From Odontocerum albicorne (Eukaryota; Arthropoda; Insecta; Trichoptera; Odontoceridae): a stretch of 64,000 nt of DNA. Below, piece after piece: positions 1 through 10,980 of the stretch. The position numbers were made by a program, and so were the translations under genes. The stretch lies in the NCBI GenBank assembly GCA_949825065.1, contig OX463842.1:8705539-8769538 (forward strand). The letters run 5' to 3'. The notes under the pieces were generated by a model, which saw only the letters and a program-made list of their open reading frames with translations, had not been told where the DNA came from and ran no database searches. Each line of letters begins with the position of its first letter. The first letter of the stretch is position 1.

Positions 1-22
1 TACAAATTATAGAATTATTTTC

Positions 23-105
23 AGTGGCCGTAGTCTAACAGTTAGCATATATTTTAAGCCAGCGTGTGCCACAGGTTTGATTCCTGGCGAATTCACTTCC
101 GGACT
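23..105 (+). repeat. tRNA-derived SINE head, degenerate
   Basis: An A-box-like stretch (TGGCCGTAGTCTAACAGTTAGC region) is followed about 40 nt later by a B-box-like AGGTTTGATTCC. The body after it is not like a mature tRNA, so this is read as a decayed Pol III SINE head rather than a tRNA gene. Confidence 0.4.
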
Positions 106-329
106 GGTTTTACACTTACATCTGAATTAATGTTTTTTTTCTGAAACTTATATGCTACCTGATGGCGCTATTGTAAGCGACTTTGGTGTCCCTCGACTTC
201 CCTTATTTTATGTTAAGCTAGTTAATAACCCCTCTAGGAGTGATTGTTATTATCTGAAAACAGCGTTTCACTAAAAAATAATGAATTAGTTATATATACT
301 TTAAGATAGAGAATTATTATTTTTTTTCA

Positions 330-545
330 TGTTAGAGGACAACCAAGAAAATTATGTTGAATCAAGTGAATGACATTTTTGAAAGAAGGAAAAATTAGGA
401 ATAAGAGAAACAGAAGGAACTGTTTGAAAGATATGTGAATATGGAATTTAGTATTTTTCCTAAATATGTATACGCAAATGCGGGTAAGTACCCAGTCCAA
501 AGGCCGCAGCCAACGCTTTCCTATCCTTACGTTTGACTTATTATA
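330..545 (+). pseudogene. LINE reverse transcriptase C-terminal remnant
   Basis: The plus strand reads a decayed form of the segment found after the polymerase domain in many LINEs, with residues like LNQVNDIFERRK followed by an L/F-E-R-Y-V-N-M block. Stops and frame changes interrupt it. The minus-strand 73-residue frame over it is a shadow. Confidence 0.5.
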
Positions 546-871
546 CATTCATATTCTTTGAGGAGAATCTGCTCTCGAAATGGCAATTAATTAATTATCC
601 TTTTATCATTATTATTAGAATATGTATAAACGTAATAGGAAAGTTTGGCGCTATGTCATCTGCCGACCCCAAAGTAGATAAAGGGCGTGATGGAATAAAT
701 GTATTTTTTCGGATATATCCAAAAGAGCAGGGTATTATAATAGAGTTTTTGCTGTTGCTAGTTTTGTAGAATGGAATGGACTGCCTCTAGGTGTTAGATA
801 TATATGTGGGGTGTACAGCTTTAGGAAGCACTTGGAGAAGAAAAAAAACGTTTTTTGTGAAGTCTTATGAA

Positions 872-1248
872 CACTTGCCACCCTGTGATGGATAGCGAGT
901 GACCAGGACTTATATTTTATTTAATTTCTCCAAATATACTGATTGCAGGGTCTTCATACTTTATGTATTCCTCATCCAAACCTCTATGATTTGAATGATG
1001 TCATTACGAAATAAAAACATTTATAAATATCAACAGAAATTATTATTTTCTTTCAATCGAGAAACGGCGTATGCATGTGTATATTGGATAAAGTCGCTGT
1101 GTGTGTTGTGTAAATAATTTGTATAGCTAATAGCAAAAATTAACCTAACATATTTTGCATAATTTTAATTTAAAACATACATTTTTAACTGGACACTTAG
1201 CGTCCAGCACAGTGGCTGGCGGATTTTTTTGACACAGTAAGGCAAATG
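872..1248 (-). mobile_element. TTAA MITE, family I, left copy
   Basis: This 377-bp element has the same termini as the element at 2066-2289 but in opposite orientation. The outer end is CACTTGCCACCCTGTGATGG. The other end runs into a GGCGGATTTTTTTGACACAG stretch next to TTAA (1249-1252). The left target site reads TGAA (868-871), one change from TTAA. A subterminal near-palindrome lies at 1189-1207 (one mismatch against CTGGACGCTAAGCGTCCAG). It has no coding capacity. Confidence 0.65.
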
Positions 1249-1432
1249 TTAATATACACTACATAGATACACACATAAAGCTGAATGTAATACTATCATA
1301 ATATATCGCAAAATCGTCATTTTAGGAATTTAATATTGATGTTTGAAATCCATAGTAAGTTGAATATTAAATTATTTTAAGAAGCGAACGGATTGATTTC
1401 AAAATGTTCTCTTTGTATTTAAGTTCCTTAAT

Positions 1433-1522
1433 GTGATATCTTTATTCCTTCTTTCCTACAGAGATGAGTAGAATTTTGTGATATCTTTATTCCTTCTTTC
1501 CTACAGAGAGCAGTAGAATTTC
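1433..1522 (+). repeat. Two-copy 45-bp tandem duplication
   Basis: Two adjacent copies of a unit containing TATTCCTTCTTTCCTACAGAG. Each copy has a pyrimidine tract followed by CAG and so resembles a splice acceptor, but no exon was recognised downstream. Confidence 0.75.
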
Positions 1523-1639
1523 GAGATCGATTTCGCCTCGATCGAATAAATTGATTATTCCGAATCGATCCAATACGGGTATTGTGACAAGACGTTTACT
1601 GTTGTTGGTTCTGTGACGTGGGTGTATATATAAAAACAA

Positions 1640-1978
1640 CACATATACACTATACTAAACCTAAAGTCGAATGTTTTACAATCACATATCGGAAGAACTT
1701 CAAAGATTTATTTGAAGTTTATTTTCCCTCGGGTATATTTTTCCTGCGGTTTTCTTACCAAATATATTTTTCTAGTGCAGATGTGGAGAAGTACTGAATC
1801 TTATGACCACAGCTACCACATTACTATCCTTACACTAAATTTATAAACCAAAATTTATTTTGTAATATTTTTATCTATTTTAGTAAATAATAGTGGTTCG
1901 AATCCCGAGTTAGAGCGCCCTTGAGGAGAGCCTAGTCTCTTAATGGGACTATAAAAATATCCTTTATTATTATTATGA
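1640..1978 (+). mobile_element. L2-like LINE 3' end
   Basis: It is closely similar to 40505-40838 and, inverted, to 46555-46720. All copies end in an (ATT)n microsatellite tail preceded by a short conserved stem region; the 40.8 kb copy keeps GGCGCTATATAAAT. Such a terminus is known from L2-clade LINEs, and that assignment is an inference. No coding sequence remains. Confidence 0.5.
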
Positions 1979-2065
1979 TATGTATGGATGTGTGCATTTT
2001 ATTTGTTGTATTTGGGTTAAATATGTATCAAATATAAAATAAAGTTTTTTTATTATTTTTGTTAA

Positions 2066-2289
2066 CACTTGTCTTAGGTACTGTGCTAAAAAAATCCGCC
2101 AACCACGGTGCTGGACGCTAAGCGTCCAGTAAAAAATGTATATTTAAAATTAAAATTATGCAAAATCTGCTAGGTTATTTTTTATAATTAGCTATAAAAA
2201 TCCTTTTATTGTGTATTAAAACGTCGAATAATGAAATAAAATAAAATATAAGTCCTGGTCACTCGCTATCTATCACAGGGAGGCAAGTG
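2066..2289 (+). mobile_element. TTAA MITE, family I, right copy
   Basis: A 224-bp element bounded by exact TTAA duplications (2062-2065 and 2290-2293). The ends are CACTTGTCTTAGG and, read inward from the right, CACTTGCCTCCC. From the left end it carries a run CTAAAAAAATCCGCC and then the perfect palindrome CTGGACGCTAAGCGTCCAG at 2111-2129. The TTAA target suggests mobilisation by a piggyBac-type transposase. It is non-coding. Confidence 0.75.
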
Positions 2290-2315
2290 TTAATCATATG
2301 TTTTTTTTTATATTA

Positions 2316-2690
2316 ATAGGCAATCCACCCAAACTAGGATGATTTGTGTCATCAAATTCAAGTAATTATGCAATTATATGAGTCAATGTAATAAAACATT
2401 ATTTTTTTAAATTACAATTTAAAATTTCAGCTAATTAAGCTTAAAAAATTTAAGCTTCAACCGTGGTCACGGTCACACCTAAGACGATTTAGGCTACACT
2501 ACAATCTTGGTGACAGATCAAATCCTAGATGAAGGAACTTCAACTAGTGTCATGTTTTATCGGAAGTACGAGACGTCTATTAACCCAAGAGGAATCTTAA
2601 TATGGAGTGGTATATTTAAACATTATTCTGTTATTTTTTTATAGGCAATGCACTCAAACTATGATGATTTGTGCCACCAAATTCGAGCCA
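2316..2690. repeat. Direct repeats about 325 bp apart
   Basis: The block at 2316-2368 (around AACTAGGATGATTTGTG) recurs with changes at 2640-2690 (around AACTATGATGATTTGTG). The stretch AAGCTTAAA-N3-TTTAAGCTT near 2437-2457 is a perfect short hairpin. Function unknown. Confidence 0.5.
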
Positions 2691-4640
2691 AAAAAAAGAA
2701 AATTTTAGACAATTAGTTGCAACTGATTAAGCTTCAAAAAATTTAAAATCATTATATAAGAGGAAAGTTCCTCGAAGAAAGAAGCAACGTAACATTCACT
2801 GGACGCGGTAAATATACGAATTTTAGTAAATCAAACCTGTGCTGCAGAGGCCAACCAAAAATACATGGTCTATAGTTTCATCATCCTGTAATGTATCCCT
2901 ACCAATGTTAATATGCTAATCTTATCGTATACTCTTACCCACTTCCAATAAATATTATAAGTTATCATGCAAACCAATGTTAAGCTTATCCATGTTAACC
3001 ATATCATGTTCTATGTTATCTACACCCAATAAATATTATAACTTATCACGTGTATGTCAAACTTAACTCAATGTACTATATTATGTTTAAATTTATTATC
3101 TTGGTGGCGGTTTCCTATCCAAATTCAATAAAGATTTGGTATCACTAAATGGAAGTAAACTGCGAACGAGATAAATCGCCTAATATCGATTTGACATTAA
3201 GGGCATCGATAACATACCCGAAAAATTCCTTTTTAATCTATCGAAGGGTCGTGCGTATGGTTATCTTTGCTTTAAATAGGACGTCATATCAGAGGCAGCA
3301 ATCATTATCCTTAAAGCCACTACGATGTTAACATCATCGTTATTATTACTTCTATAATACTGTTAATATTATACTTCAATGTAATCCAACGAATATACAA
3401 ATAAAATTATACAGTTGAAATTCTAAAAGTGTTTTCGTTGCAAAAGGCCATAATAATCCAGACCACACTCGAAGCCAGGATTCTCCACAATATCCGATCT
3501 GTATTGATGACTAGCCACTACGTAGTAGCCCGTCCGCAAAGGACACATAAAAGACACTTCCATCTTGTTCATTCTTATTATATCAAACCATGTTTGTTTG
3601 ATTGATTCATGTCTAGAGCATTAATTATATGTTATATTATATTACACTATTCTCATAGTATCCATTTCAAATGTTACATTTTTTACTTATATGTAAAAAA
3701 ATACTTCATAAATATAGTGCAATGACTGCATGCATTCATAATACCCATATCAATGCATCCACTTCGCTCGTAACCCTCGAATGCAGTCCTAAATTACCGA
3801 GGCGCATTCGGATTGTAAATTAACACCATTTACCCACAGCAAATAACTGGGCAGACCCTGTTCTTTGCCAGTCCGTGCTTCGCTCTTCCCACGGCAAGAG
3901 ATGGAGACGCATGCTGCATCGGGCTGCATGGAGAGTTGCCGGTTCGACGCCCTGTGGAGGATGCACTCCCAACGTGCGGCGCATAGCGCTAGGTCATTTG
4001 CAGCGAAACTCTTCCGTCCAGAAGAATCCAGTTTGTACGAGAATAGTCAAGTACAAACTAGAAACGGCTTTTCATAGAAAGATGAAACAAGACTCGAAGA
4101 CTTGTTATCTTATAGCGACAACTTCTTGTCAATTTCTTCTAGAAACCTCACAGCAAATACTTTTTATAACGTACCTACCTAAAATCGTGTACTTTATTGA
4201 TAGTAAAAATGTCACATTAAAAAATGTGTCATTTAAAATCTGACCCTTATTTATATAATTCTAGAAATATACTAACATTTTTGTAGAGCTTCTAAATAAT
4301 ACTTTTTTTTCTTCCGAAAAGGTCTTCTTATTTCAACCAATGAATAAAAATTGCTGATGTATTTATTTCTTCTTTTAATCATTCCATGTGAATAGTTCGT
4401 TGCTTTTGATAAAAATGCCTTTCCTTTGGTAATATTGTGAATCTCAATACGATTTTCCAGAAAAGTCTATTGCGTTCTTCGGTGGGCGGATTTTCTCGAC
4501 CTGTTTTGAACCAGTCTCGCGTTGTTGCATCGAATGCGTAAAACAGGGCCGCATTCGCACTACAATATTCGAATGATGATTTAAAATTAATTTAGAAAAA
4601 ACAGATTTAAAAAATTTGAGTAAATAGGGTTACTCACACA
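2691..4640. other. Unassigned AT-rich stretch
   Basis: No gene is supported. Two copies of a block containing CCAATAAATATTATAA lie about 80 bp apart near 2945 and 3028. A less AT-rich patch at 3770-4080 holds overlapping short open frames with no recognisable protein features. Confidence 0.4.
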
Positions 4641-4670
4641 CTAGTGGTAACATTTTTACGAAATAATACA

Positions 4671-4905
4671 AACATACCATTACGCCATATTCCTGTCAGA
4701 GTAGGTGGAGAGGACAGAGCGTCAGTATTTCCTATCAAGACACACATCCTTAGCCTCCTCCATATCCATACACCTTCTCATACAACGTCTATGATTTCTT
4801 ACACTTTCTACATTTCCTTCTTTTGAAAATATCGTTCAATTGATCCAACCACACTTTCCTTGTTCTTCCTCTCACGTCTCATCGCGGTCAATTCCGTCGC
4901 AAGAT
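4671..4905 (-). pseudogene. LINE RT C-terminal and 3' UTR remnant
   Basis: The minus strand reads a decayed RT tail (a KVWLDQLNDIF-like stretch), then a block related to LYEKVYGYGG, then the 3' end common to many copies here (plus strand CATACCATTACGCCATATTC). Frames are broken. Related 3' ends recur at about 18.0, 23.9, 28.0, 44.6 and 53.4 kb. Confidence 0.55.
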
Positions 4906-5092
4906 TAAATTCCATGATGACAACAGATCTGTTAATAGCATAATGAATAAAAATACACTTGAAAAAACACATTATGTGCAATATACTCAACTATGAATGA
5001 TTCATTTTTGAAAATATACATTTCCGAAAGATACGTCGGATTTAATGTATTTACTATATCCCATCGTAATTTTGTGGACAACACCAGACATA

Positions 5093-5766
5093 TGAGGAGG
5101 TAACATTAAAAAAGACCATGTCCATCGGGTACACAAAATGAGTTGATAAAGCAGATTTTTCTTATCGATGGTACGGAGCCGTTTAAAATTTTCATTTTAA
5201 TGAAAAAATCACATAAATCATTTTAAAATCATAATAAAAAAACCTGTATCTTTTCAAAAAGAATCTTGTCCAGGCTTCAAATCGATCAAAAAAGATCATG
5301 TCCGAATTGACCAATCATAGCTTTCCGATTGTGTATAACTTCATACCAGTTCACCAGCAACTGTCAGTTTTAAATCGTACGTGCAGTGTAATGCCTACAT
5401 ATATTTATAGTTTTATAGTACGAGTAATACTCGTATTTCTTCTTATTTTGTAACACTTGTATAATATAATATTTTTGAAATCGAACAAAAAAAACATTAT
5501 GTCCCAGACCTGTTCAATAAAAAAAGATTAAAGTAGAATTGTTCACTCAAAAAGGATCATGTCCATATTTTTAACTAGAATAACTATTTTCATTATTATG
5601 ATTCGATTTTAAACAACAAATCAAGTCGCCTTAAGCGATTTTAAGGATTTCAGATATTTTTACAATGAATTATTATCTCACATATTTTTCATACAAACAG
5701 TTTTTTTTGCGATTTTCCAACATTTTGATTTGGTGGACATGTTCTTTTTTTAATATTACCTCCTCA
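5093..5766. mobile_element. TA-flanked MITE with long inverted ends
   Basis: The inverted ends start TGAGGAGGTAA and stay alike for about 33 bp, into AAAAAAAG-N3-ATGTCCA. TA lies outside both ends (5091-5092, 5767-5768), as expected for a Tc1/mariner-type insertion. The 674-bp interior has no coding frame. It repeats the terminal motif AAAAAAGATCATGTCC in variant form near 5259, 5288, 5487 and 5547. The element also contains the paired TACGAGTA/TACTCGTA at 5419-5435. Confidence 0.7.
5419..5435. repeat. Paired TACGAGTA and TACTCGTA micro-insertions
   Basis: The 17-mer TACGAGTAATACTCGTA is a palindrome made of two copies of the octamer in opposite orientation. Removing the two 6-bp gains leaves TAATA, in which both TA dinucleotides would have been used. 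Confidence 0.55.
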
Positions 5767-5898
5767 TATGTGTATACTATATGCTATCAGCCCAGAAAGT
5801 TGCAACTGTGATGGCATTGGTACTTCCCTCTGCAGGTCTTCCGAGTAGTTCACGGGACACAATGGGCAAAACATCTGTTACTACAATAATTTAATCTC

Positions 5899-6201
5899 AT
5901 TGTAATTTATTTTTATCAATCACTGTTTATTCTACTTTTTTGTAACGGTATAACTCTACCGGTTTCAAGGCTTTCACCTCATCTTCAGGGGAGCACAAAC
6001 AAGACTCAACCGTTGAAGCGTGTATATCGGTACCAGTTCGAACAAAATTTAGTCTTATTTGTGCTCCCCTGAAGATGAGGGGAAAGCCTTGAAACCGGTA
6101 GGGTTATACCGTTACAAAAAAATGGAATAAACAGTGTTTGATAAAAATAAATTACAATGTCTTTAAACCTCCACAACGTTAATGCCTTAACTATAAACAA
6201 C
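5899..6201. mobile_element. Penelope-like element, inverted-arm (foldback) copy
   Basis: Two inverted arms of roughly 100-125 bp (about 5899-6015 and 6045-6165) each carry the 3' region of the Penelope-like family. That region includes the CTGAAGATGAGG...GAAACCGGTAG motif and the TATACCGTTACAAAAA block. AATTTAATCT flanks the insertion on both sides (5889-5898 and 6202-6211), a 10-bp target duplication. No endonuclease sequence is kept. Confidence 0.7.
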
Positions 6202-6211
6202 AATTTAATCT

Positions 6212-7133
6212 TACTATACGTGCATAGTGTTAGGTCGTCTATGATAATTCTTCATCTGAGGAGATTATCTTTTGATCTACCCACGAGGGTGCTTGGAAAT
6301 AAAGAGATCTTCATACGGTCTATGATAGGTGTCCTACAGATGTGTCCTTAAGATATCAGTTCTAGGTCTCCAGGAATCGACACGCTCATAGACACCCTTC
6401 AAGAGGGTTGTGGATGATCATAAAACTCCTGCATAATAATAATAATCCTGCATAATAATTGCAAATACAGTCTTAGCTGTGTTGATATTTGGTTATACAC
6501 AAGGTAGGTTAATTGCGTTGTTTGTGTTTCTCACTCCTACATGCCATATTACAGCGGATATTTTGAGGAAATATCGCAACAAAAGCATTAACCTTTTTTT
6601 AATGGGGTTGGTCTGAGACATCTAGTAACTAGGCCACATGTTTCGTTTAATCCAATATACGAGTATATCTGTTTTGCATGTGTATATATGTTCTATACTA
6701 GGCTGGCTTATTTTCCATCGTAGTAACCGAAAGCCAGCCCTGAGGTTTGCAGGCGGTTTGATTGTTCTTCTTTAACGCTCAAATAATTATCACTTACTAA
6801 GATTGTGAAAATTAGATTTAATATTGAAACAGTACCCAACTGAATTACATAATTTGTTATATCCCAATTTCCCCCTTTCTTTAGCCATGTTGATAATGCA
6901 ATTACTGCCTAAAGTACACGAATGCATGCCTTCATTGCATATCATATTTTAAACACTCTCATTTAGTGTAGACTTACCCCGGCTCAATTTATTAAATAAG
7001 TATAATTCCACGTCTAAGGTGTGTGAACTTTTCATTCGTAGGATAACTTATGTTATGTTAACTATACATTTGTGGATTTTGATCAATTTTCTCTAGCTTG
7101 AAATGTCATTAAAGAATTTGATACATTTAACAC
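6212..7133. other. Unassigned stretch
   Basis: No gene is supported. A TACGAGTA octamer lies at 6658-6665. Short frames around 6157-6351 mainly overlap the adjacent Penelope-like insertion and show no protein signature. Confidence 0.4.
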
Positions 7134-7144
7134 TTAATGTATAC

Positions 7145-7592
7145 TTTGTAATTTATTTTTATCAAACACTGTTTATTCCACTTTTTTGTGACGGTATAAC
7201 CCTACCGGTTTCAAAGCTTTCACCTCATCTTCAGGGGAGCACAAACAAGACTTAATTATGTTCGAACTGTTACCGATATACACGCTTCAACGGTTGGGAC
7301 TGAGGGGTAAGGGAAACATGGGACGATTTCGGCCAAGAGCGGAGAGATTTTTGGGATATAACTGTTCAACAGATGTTCGGATCGGTGTACTGACTTAGAA
7401 ATTTCTAGGGCCTCTAATCTATCCAATTTATTTCCGTTACTACTGATATGTAAGAATTTGGCATCATCGATAGAAAATGTATGGTTTTCACGGTGACAAT
7501 AATTAGCCATTTCAGAACAAATAAGAGGATTTGTTAAGGCGGGTTTGTGTTCACGAAATCTCTTTTCAAAAGATCTTCCTGTCTTTCCTATA
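7145..7592 (-). pseudogene. Penelope-like element, GIY-YIG endonuclease C-terminus
   Basis: The minus strand reads IGKTGRSFEKRFREH, then a stretch with ICSEMANYC and a KLDRLEALEISK segment. This matches the core and C-terminal glutamate region of the GIY-YIG endonuclease that ends many Penelope-like reverse transcriptases. The coding part is followed by the 3' UTR with the CTGAAGATGAGG...GAAACCGGTAGGG motif. The insertion is 5' truncated and flanked by an exact 11-bp duplication, TTAATGTATAC (7134-7144 and 7593-7603). The reverse transcriptase domain is absent, so the copy is dead. Confidence 0.75.
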
Positions 7593-7603
7593 TTAATGTA
7601 TAC

Positions 7604-7811
7604 TCTCTATAATGTATGAGTATCTCATATAAAATTCGTAGTCCTTTTCCATGTCCACGTTTGACTCCCATACATCAAATTTGGTACTTTAATTCTGTTG
7701 TGGACTATCATCTTTGGAGATTTTTATATTGTCCGGTTCAAGTATATATGATTTAGTATCCCATTGTTTCCTATCGCTACACGATATCGCTCGTAATTCT
7801 TCCACCATCTA
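7604..7811 (-). pseudogene. LINE RT fragment (family Y)
   Basis: The minus strand reads WWKNYERYRVAIGNNG and, after a break, a LMYGSQTWTW block, matching the plus-strand copies at 10981, 17180 and 24433. The LYGSETW-like motif is typical of the segment after the LINE polymerase core. It is interrupted by stops and abutted by the family-P LINE. Confidence 0.6.
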
Positions 7812-8640
7812 AAAATATATTTATTTATTTAACACTTTTATTGCAAATACAATCTGGCGAGTTTATTGACAGGCGGCAGTCTCTTCCAACCAACCAGACA
7901 AAAGTAAATTAAGCAAGTTACGTGGTCGCATAATCATTCAAATGACTATCCATCTCCACGAAATACATAAACACATACGTGAGCATATGCCCACGAACCC
8001 CACAAAAACGGACAATCACCCGAACGTTCTTTTTCATATAAAGTAAGATTTCATCAATCAAATGGAAAGTAAGGGATGGTGAAGTGGAAAGGAAAATAAA
8101 AATCAGGAATAAAACACGTTAACATATTTTACTGACTGTAAATTCAGAGTTTCTTCAGTAGCTTCTTAAAGTACGCCAAGGACGAAGCGAGTTTTATATT
8201 GGTTTGTAACTGATTCCAGAGTCTCACTGCATGGACAGTAAAGGACGACGTAAAAAAAGAGGAGCGGTGAACTGGAAAGGCCAATAGACAATCTCTGTTT
8301 GAGAGTGGCGCTAATCCATGATTAGAAATACGCTGAAAATTTTCGGCGAGATAATAGGGGGTAGCGGGACAGTGAAGTATATTATAAAATAGAGACAGTA
8401 TGTGAATTTGGTGTCTATTTCTAACATTCAACCAGTTCAATGCCTTCTGGTATGATGTTATATGATCGTACTTTCGTAGGTTGAAAATAAATCTTAGACA
8501 AACATTTTGAAGAGGCTGTAAATAATATCTAAGAAGCAGAATTCTTCAGCTTGCTCTAATCTTTCTATCTCGTAGCAAGTGGGCCGATGTCAACCATGTA
8601 AAGAAAACTAACAAGATCCTATGAAGTGGACATCACGTGA
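7812..8640 (-). pseudogene. LINE family P, RT C-terminus and 3' UTR (copy 1)
   Basis: The minus strand encodes a 98-residue frame (8144-8440) with NWLNVRNRHQIHIL, then FPVHRSSFFTSSFTVHAVRLWNQL and a final FKKLLKK. This is the usual C-terminus of CR1/Jockey-type reverse transcriptases, where F..S...AVRLWN.L..I...S...FK is conserved. The same frame continues upstream as LQPLQNVCLRFIFNLRKYDH. The 3' UTR ends GGAAGAGACTGCC...AATAAAAGTGTT and then a (TAAA)n tail. Copies 2 to 5 are at 15356, 19557, 23340 and 29430. It is 5' truncated. Confidence 0.75.
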
Positions 8641-8769
8641 CACTTGTGTATACTCCTTCATATATAGGAGCTCACTGCCATTATTTATTATTATAGATTT
8701 CACAACAATCATTTTCACATCTTTATCTTTAGATCTCATAAAATTTACTTACCAAATCTATAATTCATA

Positions 8770-9270
8770 CACATTCTCTACTAACACTACCATGACAGCA
8801 GCATACAGCAATCCGCACATGTTCCCGTTCGACATTAAGTATACCACCCATAGACATTGTAGTTTCTTCACAGATGAATCCATATAATTTATCCTCATTC
8901 TCTACTAACACTACTATGACAACAGCATACAGCAATCTGCACATACTACATTCCCATTCGACATTAAGTATACCACCCATAGACATTGTAGTTTCTTCAC
9001 AGATGAATCCATATAACTCATCCTCATTCTCTACTAACACTACCATGACAGCAGCAAACAGCAATCCGCTCATACTATATTCCCATTCGACATTAAGTAT
9101 ACCACCCATAGACATTGTAGTTTCTTCACAGATGAATCCATATAATTCATCCTCATTTCTACTAACACTACTATGACAGCAGCATACAGCAATCCGCACA
9201 TATTCCCGTTCGACATTAAGTTTACCACCCATAGACGTTTACCACCCATAGAAGTTTACCACCCATAGAC
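8770..9270. repeat. Four-copy minisatellite of about 124-129 bp
   Basis: Copies start near 8781, 8905, 9034 and 9162, counted from CTAACAC, and differ by small indels. The array ends in three short units of TTTACCACCCATAGA. Both strands are largely open (155 residues minus, 100 plus), as expected when a repeat unit happens to lack stops. No protein domain is seen. Confidence 0.8.
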
Positions 9271-9335
9271 ATATAAATATTTAACAACCAGAGTAATATA
9301 ACACAAAGGTAAGCAACACGCGAATTATAATAATA

Positions 9336-9360
9336 GGTTAGTCAAAAAGTTTTGAAAGCG
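9336..9360 (+). repeat. mariner left terminal inverted repeat
   Basis: 25 bp, identical to the reverse complement of 10599-10623. This is the expected transposase binding and cleavage site. Confidence 0.95.
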
Positions 9361-9511
9361 ACATCTATGGAGCAGTAGAAAAACCAAAATTTCTACGCCA
9401 TTTTAATATTTCATCTTTCATTAGAACGTACTCAAAATTTCATTTCGATCTGTCAATTCATTCTTTGTTTACAGGCCATTTGAAGTTGACGTGTCAGTGT
9501 ATTTTTTAACA

Positions 9512-10561
9512 ATGGAAAAATCCGAATATCGTGCAGTGATTAAATTCTTTGTTTTGGAAGGTTTATCGGCTACTGAGATCCATGCAAAGATGGTGAAAGT
9601 ATTAAAGGAGTCTTCTCCTTCATTTACAACCGTTCACCGATGGGTTTTGGAGTTTAAGCGTGGCCGTACAAGCGTTGAAGACGATCCACGCTCAGGACGT
9701 CCAAAAAGTGCATCAACACCAGAAATCATAGCGAAAATACAGGATATGGTTTTGGAAGATCATCGATCGACTGTGGATGTGTTAGCTGACACCATAGGCA
9801 TCTCACATGGAACAATATGGCATATTTTGGCTGAAGTTTTGGGTTTCAAAAAACTGTGTGCACAATGGGTGCCGCATTTGCTAACAATGCAACAAAAACA
9901 CGTTCGAATGCGACTTTCTGAGCAACATTTGGAGCAATTTCGAAAGGATAAAAAGGATTTTCTGCGTCGATTCATCACTATGGATGAGACTCGGGTCTAC
10001 CACCATGATCCTGAATCAAAACAAGAGGCTAAGGAGTGGTGTGAACCAGGCACTTTGGCTCCGAAGCGAGTTCGTGTCTAGAAATCGGCCAAGAAGGTGT
10101 TAACGTCAGTTTTTTGGGATGCAAAATGAATTTTATTGATAGATTATCTCCAAACTGGTAAGACAATCAACTCTGATTATTATTGTGACCTTTTGGACCA
10201 GTTGGATGAAAAAATTTGTGAAAAAAGACCCGGTTTGCAGAAGAAAAAAATCATTTTTCATCAAGACAATGCACCTGCTCACACAGCTCAAAAAACCATC
10301 GCGAAAATCAGTGAATTGGGGTACGAATTGTTGCAGCATCCACCCTATTCGCCAGATTTAGCTCCCTCTGACCTCTGGCTGTTCTCACACCTCAAAAAAT
10401 TCCTTCGTGGAAAGCATTTTTCATCAAACGAAGAGGTTATAGCCGTCGTAGAGGGATATTTTGCAGGCCTTCCAGAAAGTCACTTCCGTGATGGGACAAC
10501 AAAGTTAAAAGATCGTTGGACCAAGTGTATTGATCTTATGGGAGACTATACTGAGCAATAA
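9512..10561 (+). pseudogene. mariner transposase, two premature stops
   Basis: This is the enzyme that cuts and reinserts mariner ends in the nucleus. From ATG 9512 the frame holds 350 codons including the final stop, the usual size for the family. An earlier in-frame start at 9491 would add seven residues, but 9512 begins the family-typical N-terminus. Features in order: N-terminal helix-turn-helix (about residues 1-50), second HTH (about 85-110, LADTIGISHGTIWHIL), WVPHLL at 119-124, first catalytic Asp158 (ITMDET), second Asp252 (HQDNAPAH) and third Asp287 (YSPDLAPSDLW), giving D,D34D spacing. TAG at codon 190 (10079-10081) and TGA at codon 206 (10127-10129) interrupt the frame. Both look like single-base changes because the flanking protein stays in frame. 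Confidence 0.95.
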
Positions 10562-10598
10562 AAGTGATTTCCCCCCAAAAAAAATGTATTTTCATTTC

Positions 10599-10623
10599 CG
10601 CTTTCAAAACTTTTTGACTAACC
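10599..10623 (-). repeat. mariner right terminal inverted repeat
   Basis: Perfect inverted match to 9336-9360, followed by the TA target duplication. Confidence 0.95.
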
Positions 10624-10625
10624 TA

Positions 10626-10980
10626 GTAATTATTTAAAAAAATTCAATTTTATGAGCAACCCTGCAGTTTAAGGTGGCAGTCTCTCTCACAAATGTCCAC
10701 ACAAAAAAACTGTCACCCGTATCTAGTTTCAATAAGTATGTCATTGCTCTTGGAAGATACTCGTAGGTACATTCCAGTAGATACTCCCCGTATGTTGGTA
10801 ACGTTAAGGGCCACTTTCTAGGAAAAGTCCCGTTCGAGGATCTGGTCTCCTCGTTAACATATTTAAGCCACCGAGACACAAGACAAATCTTTACTTTGCA
10901 TCTCGTGAGTGGGACATGATGCTCAATTAAATATCAAAGGTTTGGTTTGCTTCTTGAATAAATACCCAGATTTCACTTTG
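10626..10980. other. Unassigned stretch
   Basis: No gene is recognised. A TACTCGTA octamer is at 10758-10765. The 81-residue minus-strand frame here shows no family signature. Confidence 0.4.

Larger units (their letters stand above)
9336..10623 (+). mobile_element. mariner transposon, full length, inactive
   Basis: A 1288-bp element with perfect 25-bp terminal inverted repeats (9336-9360 and 10599-10623) starting GGTTAGTCAAAAAGTTTTG. It is flanked by TA duplications (9334-9335 and 10624-10625). Its single gene, the transposase, is broken by two nonsense codons, so the copy cannot supply its own transposase, although the ends look intact. Confidence 0.95.

Noticed and set aside
1433..1522. 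Duplicated splice acceptors of a real exon
   Set aside because: Pyrimidine tract and CAG are present, but the sequence after each soon meets stops and no donor or coding exon is seen.
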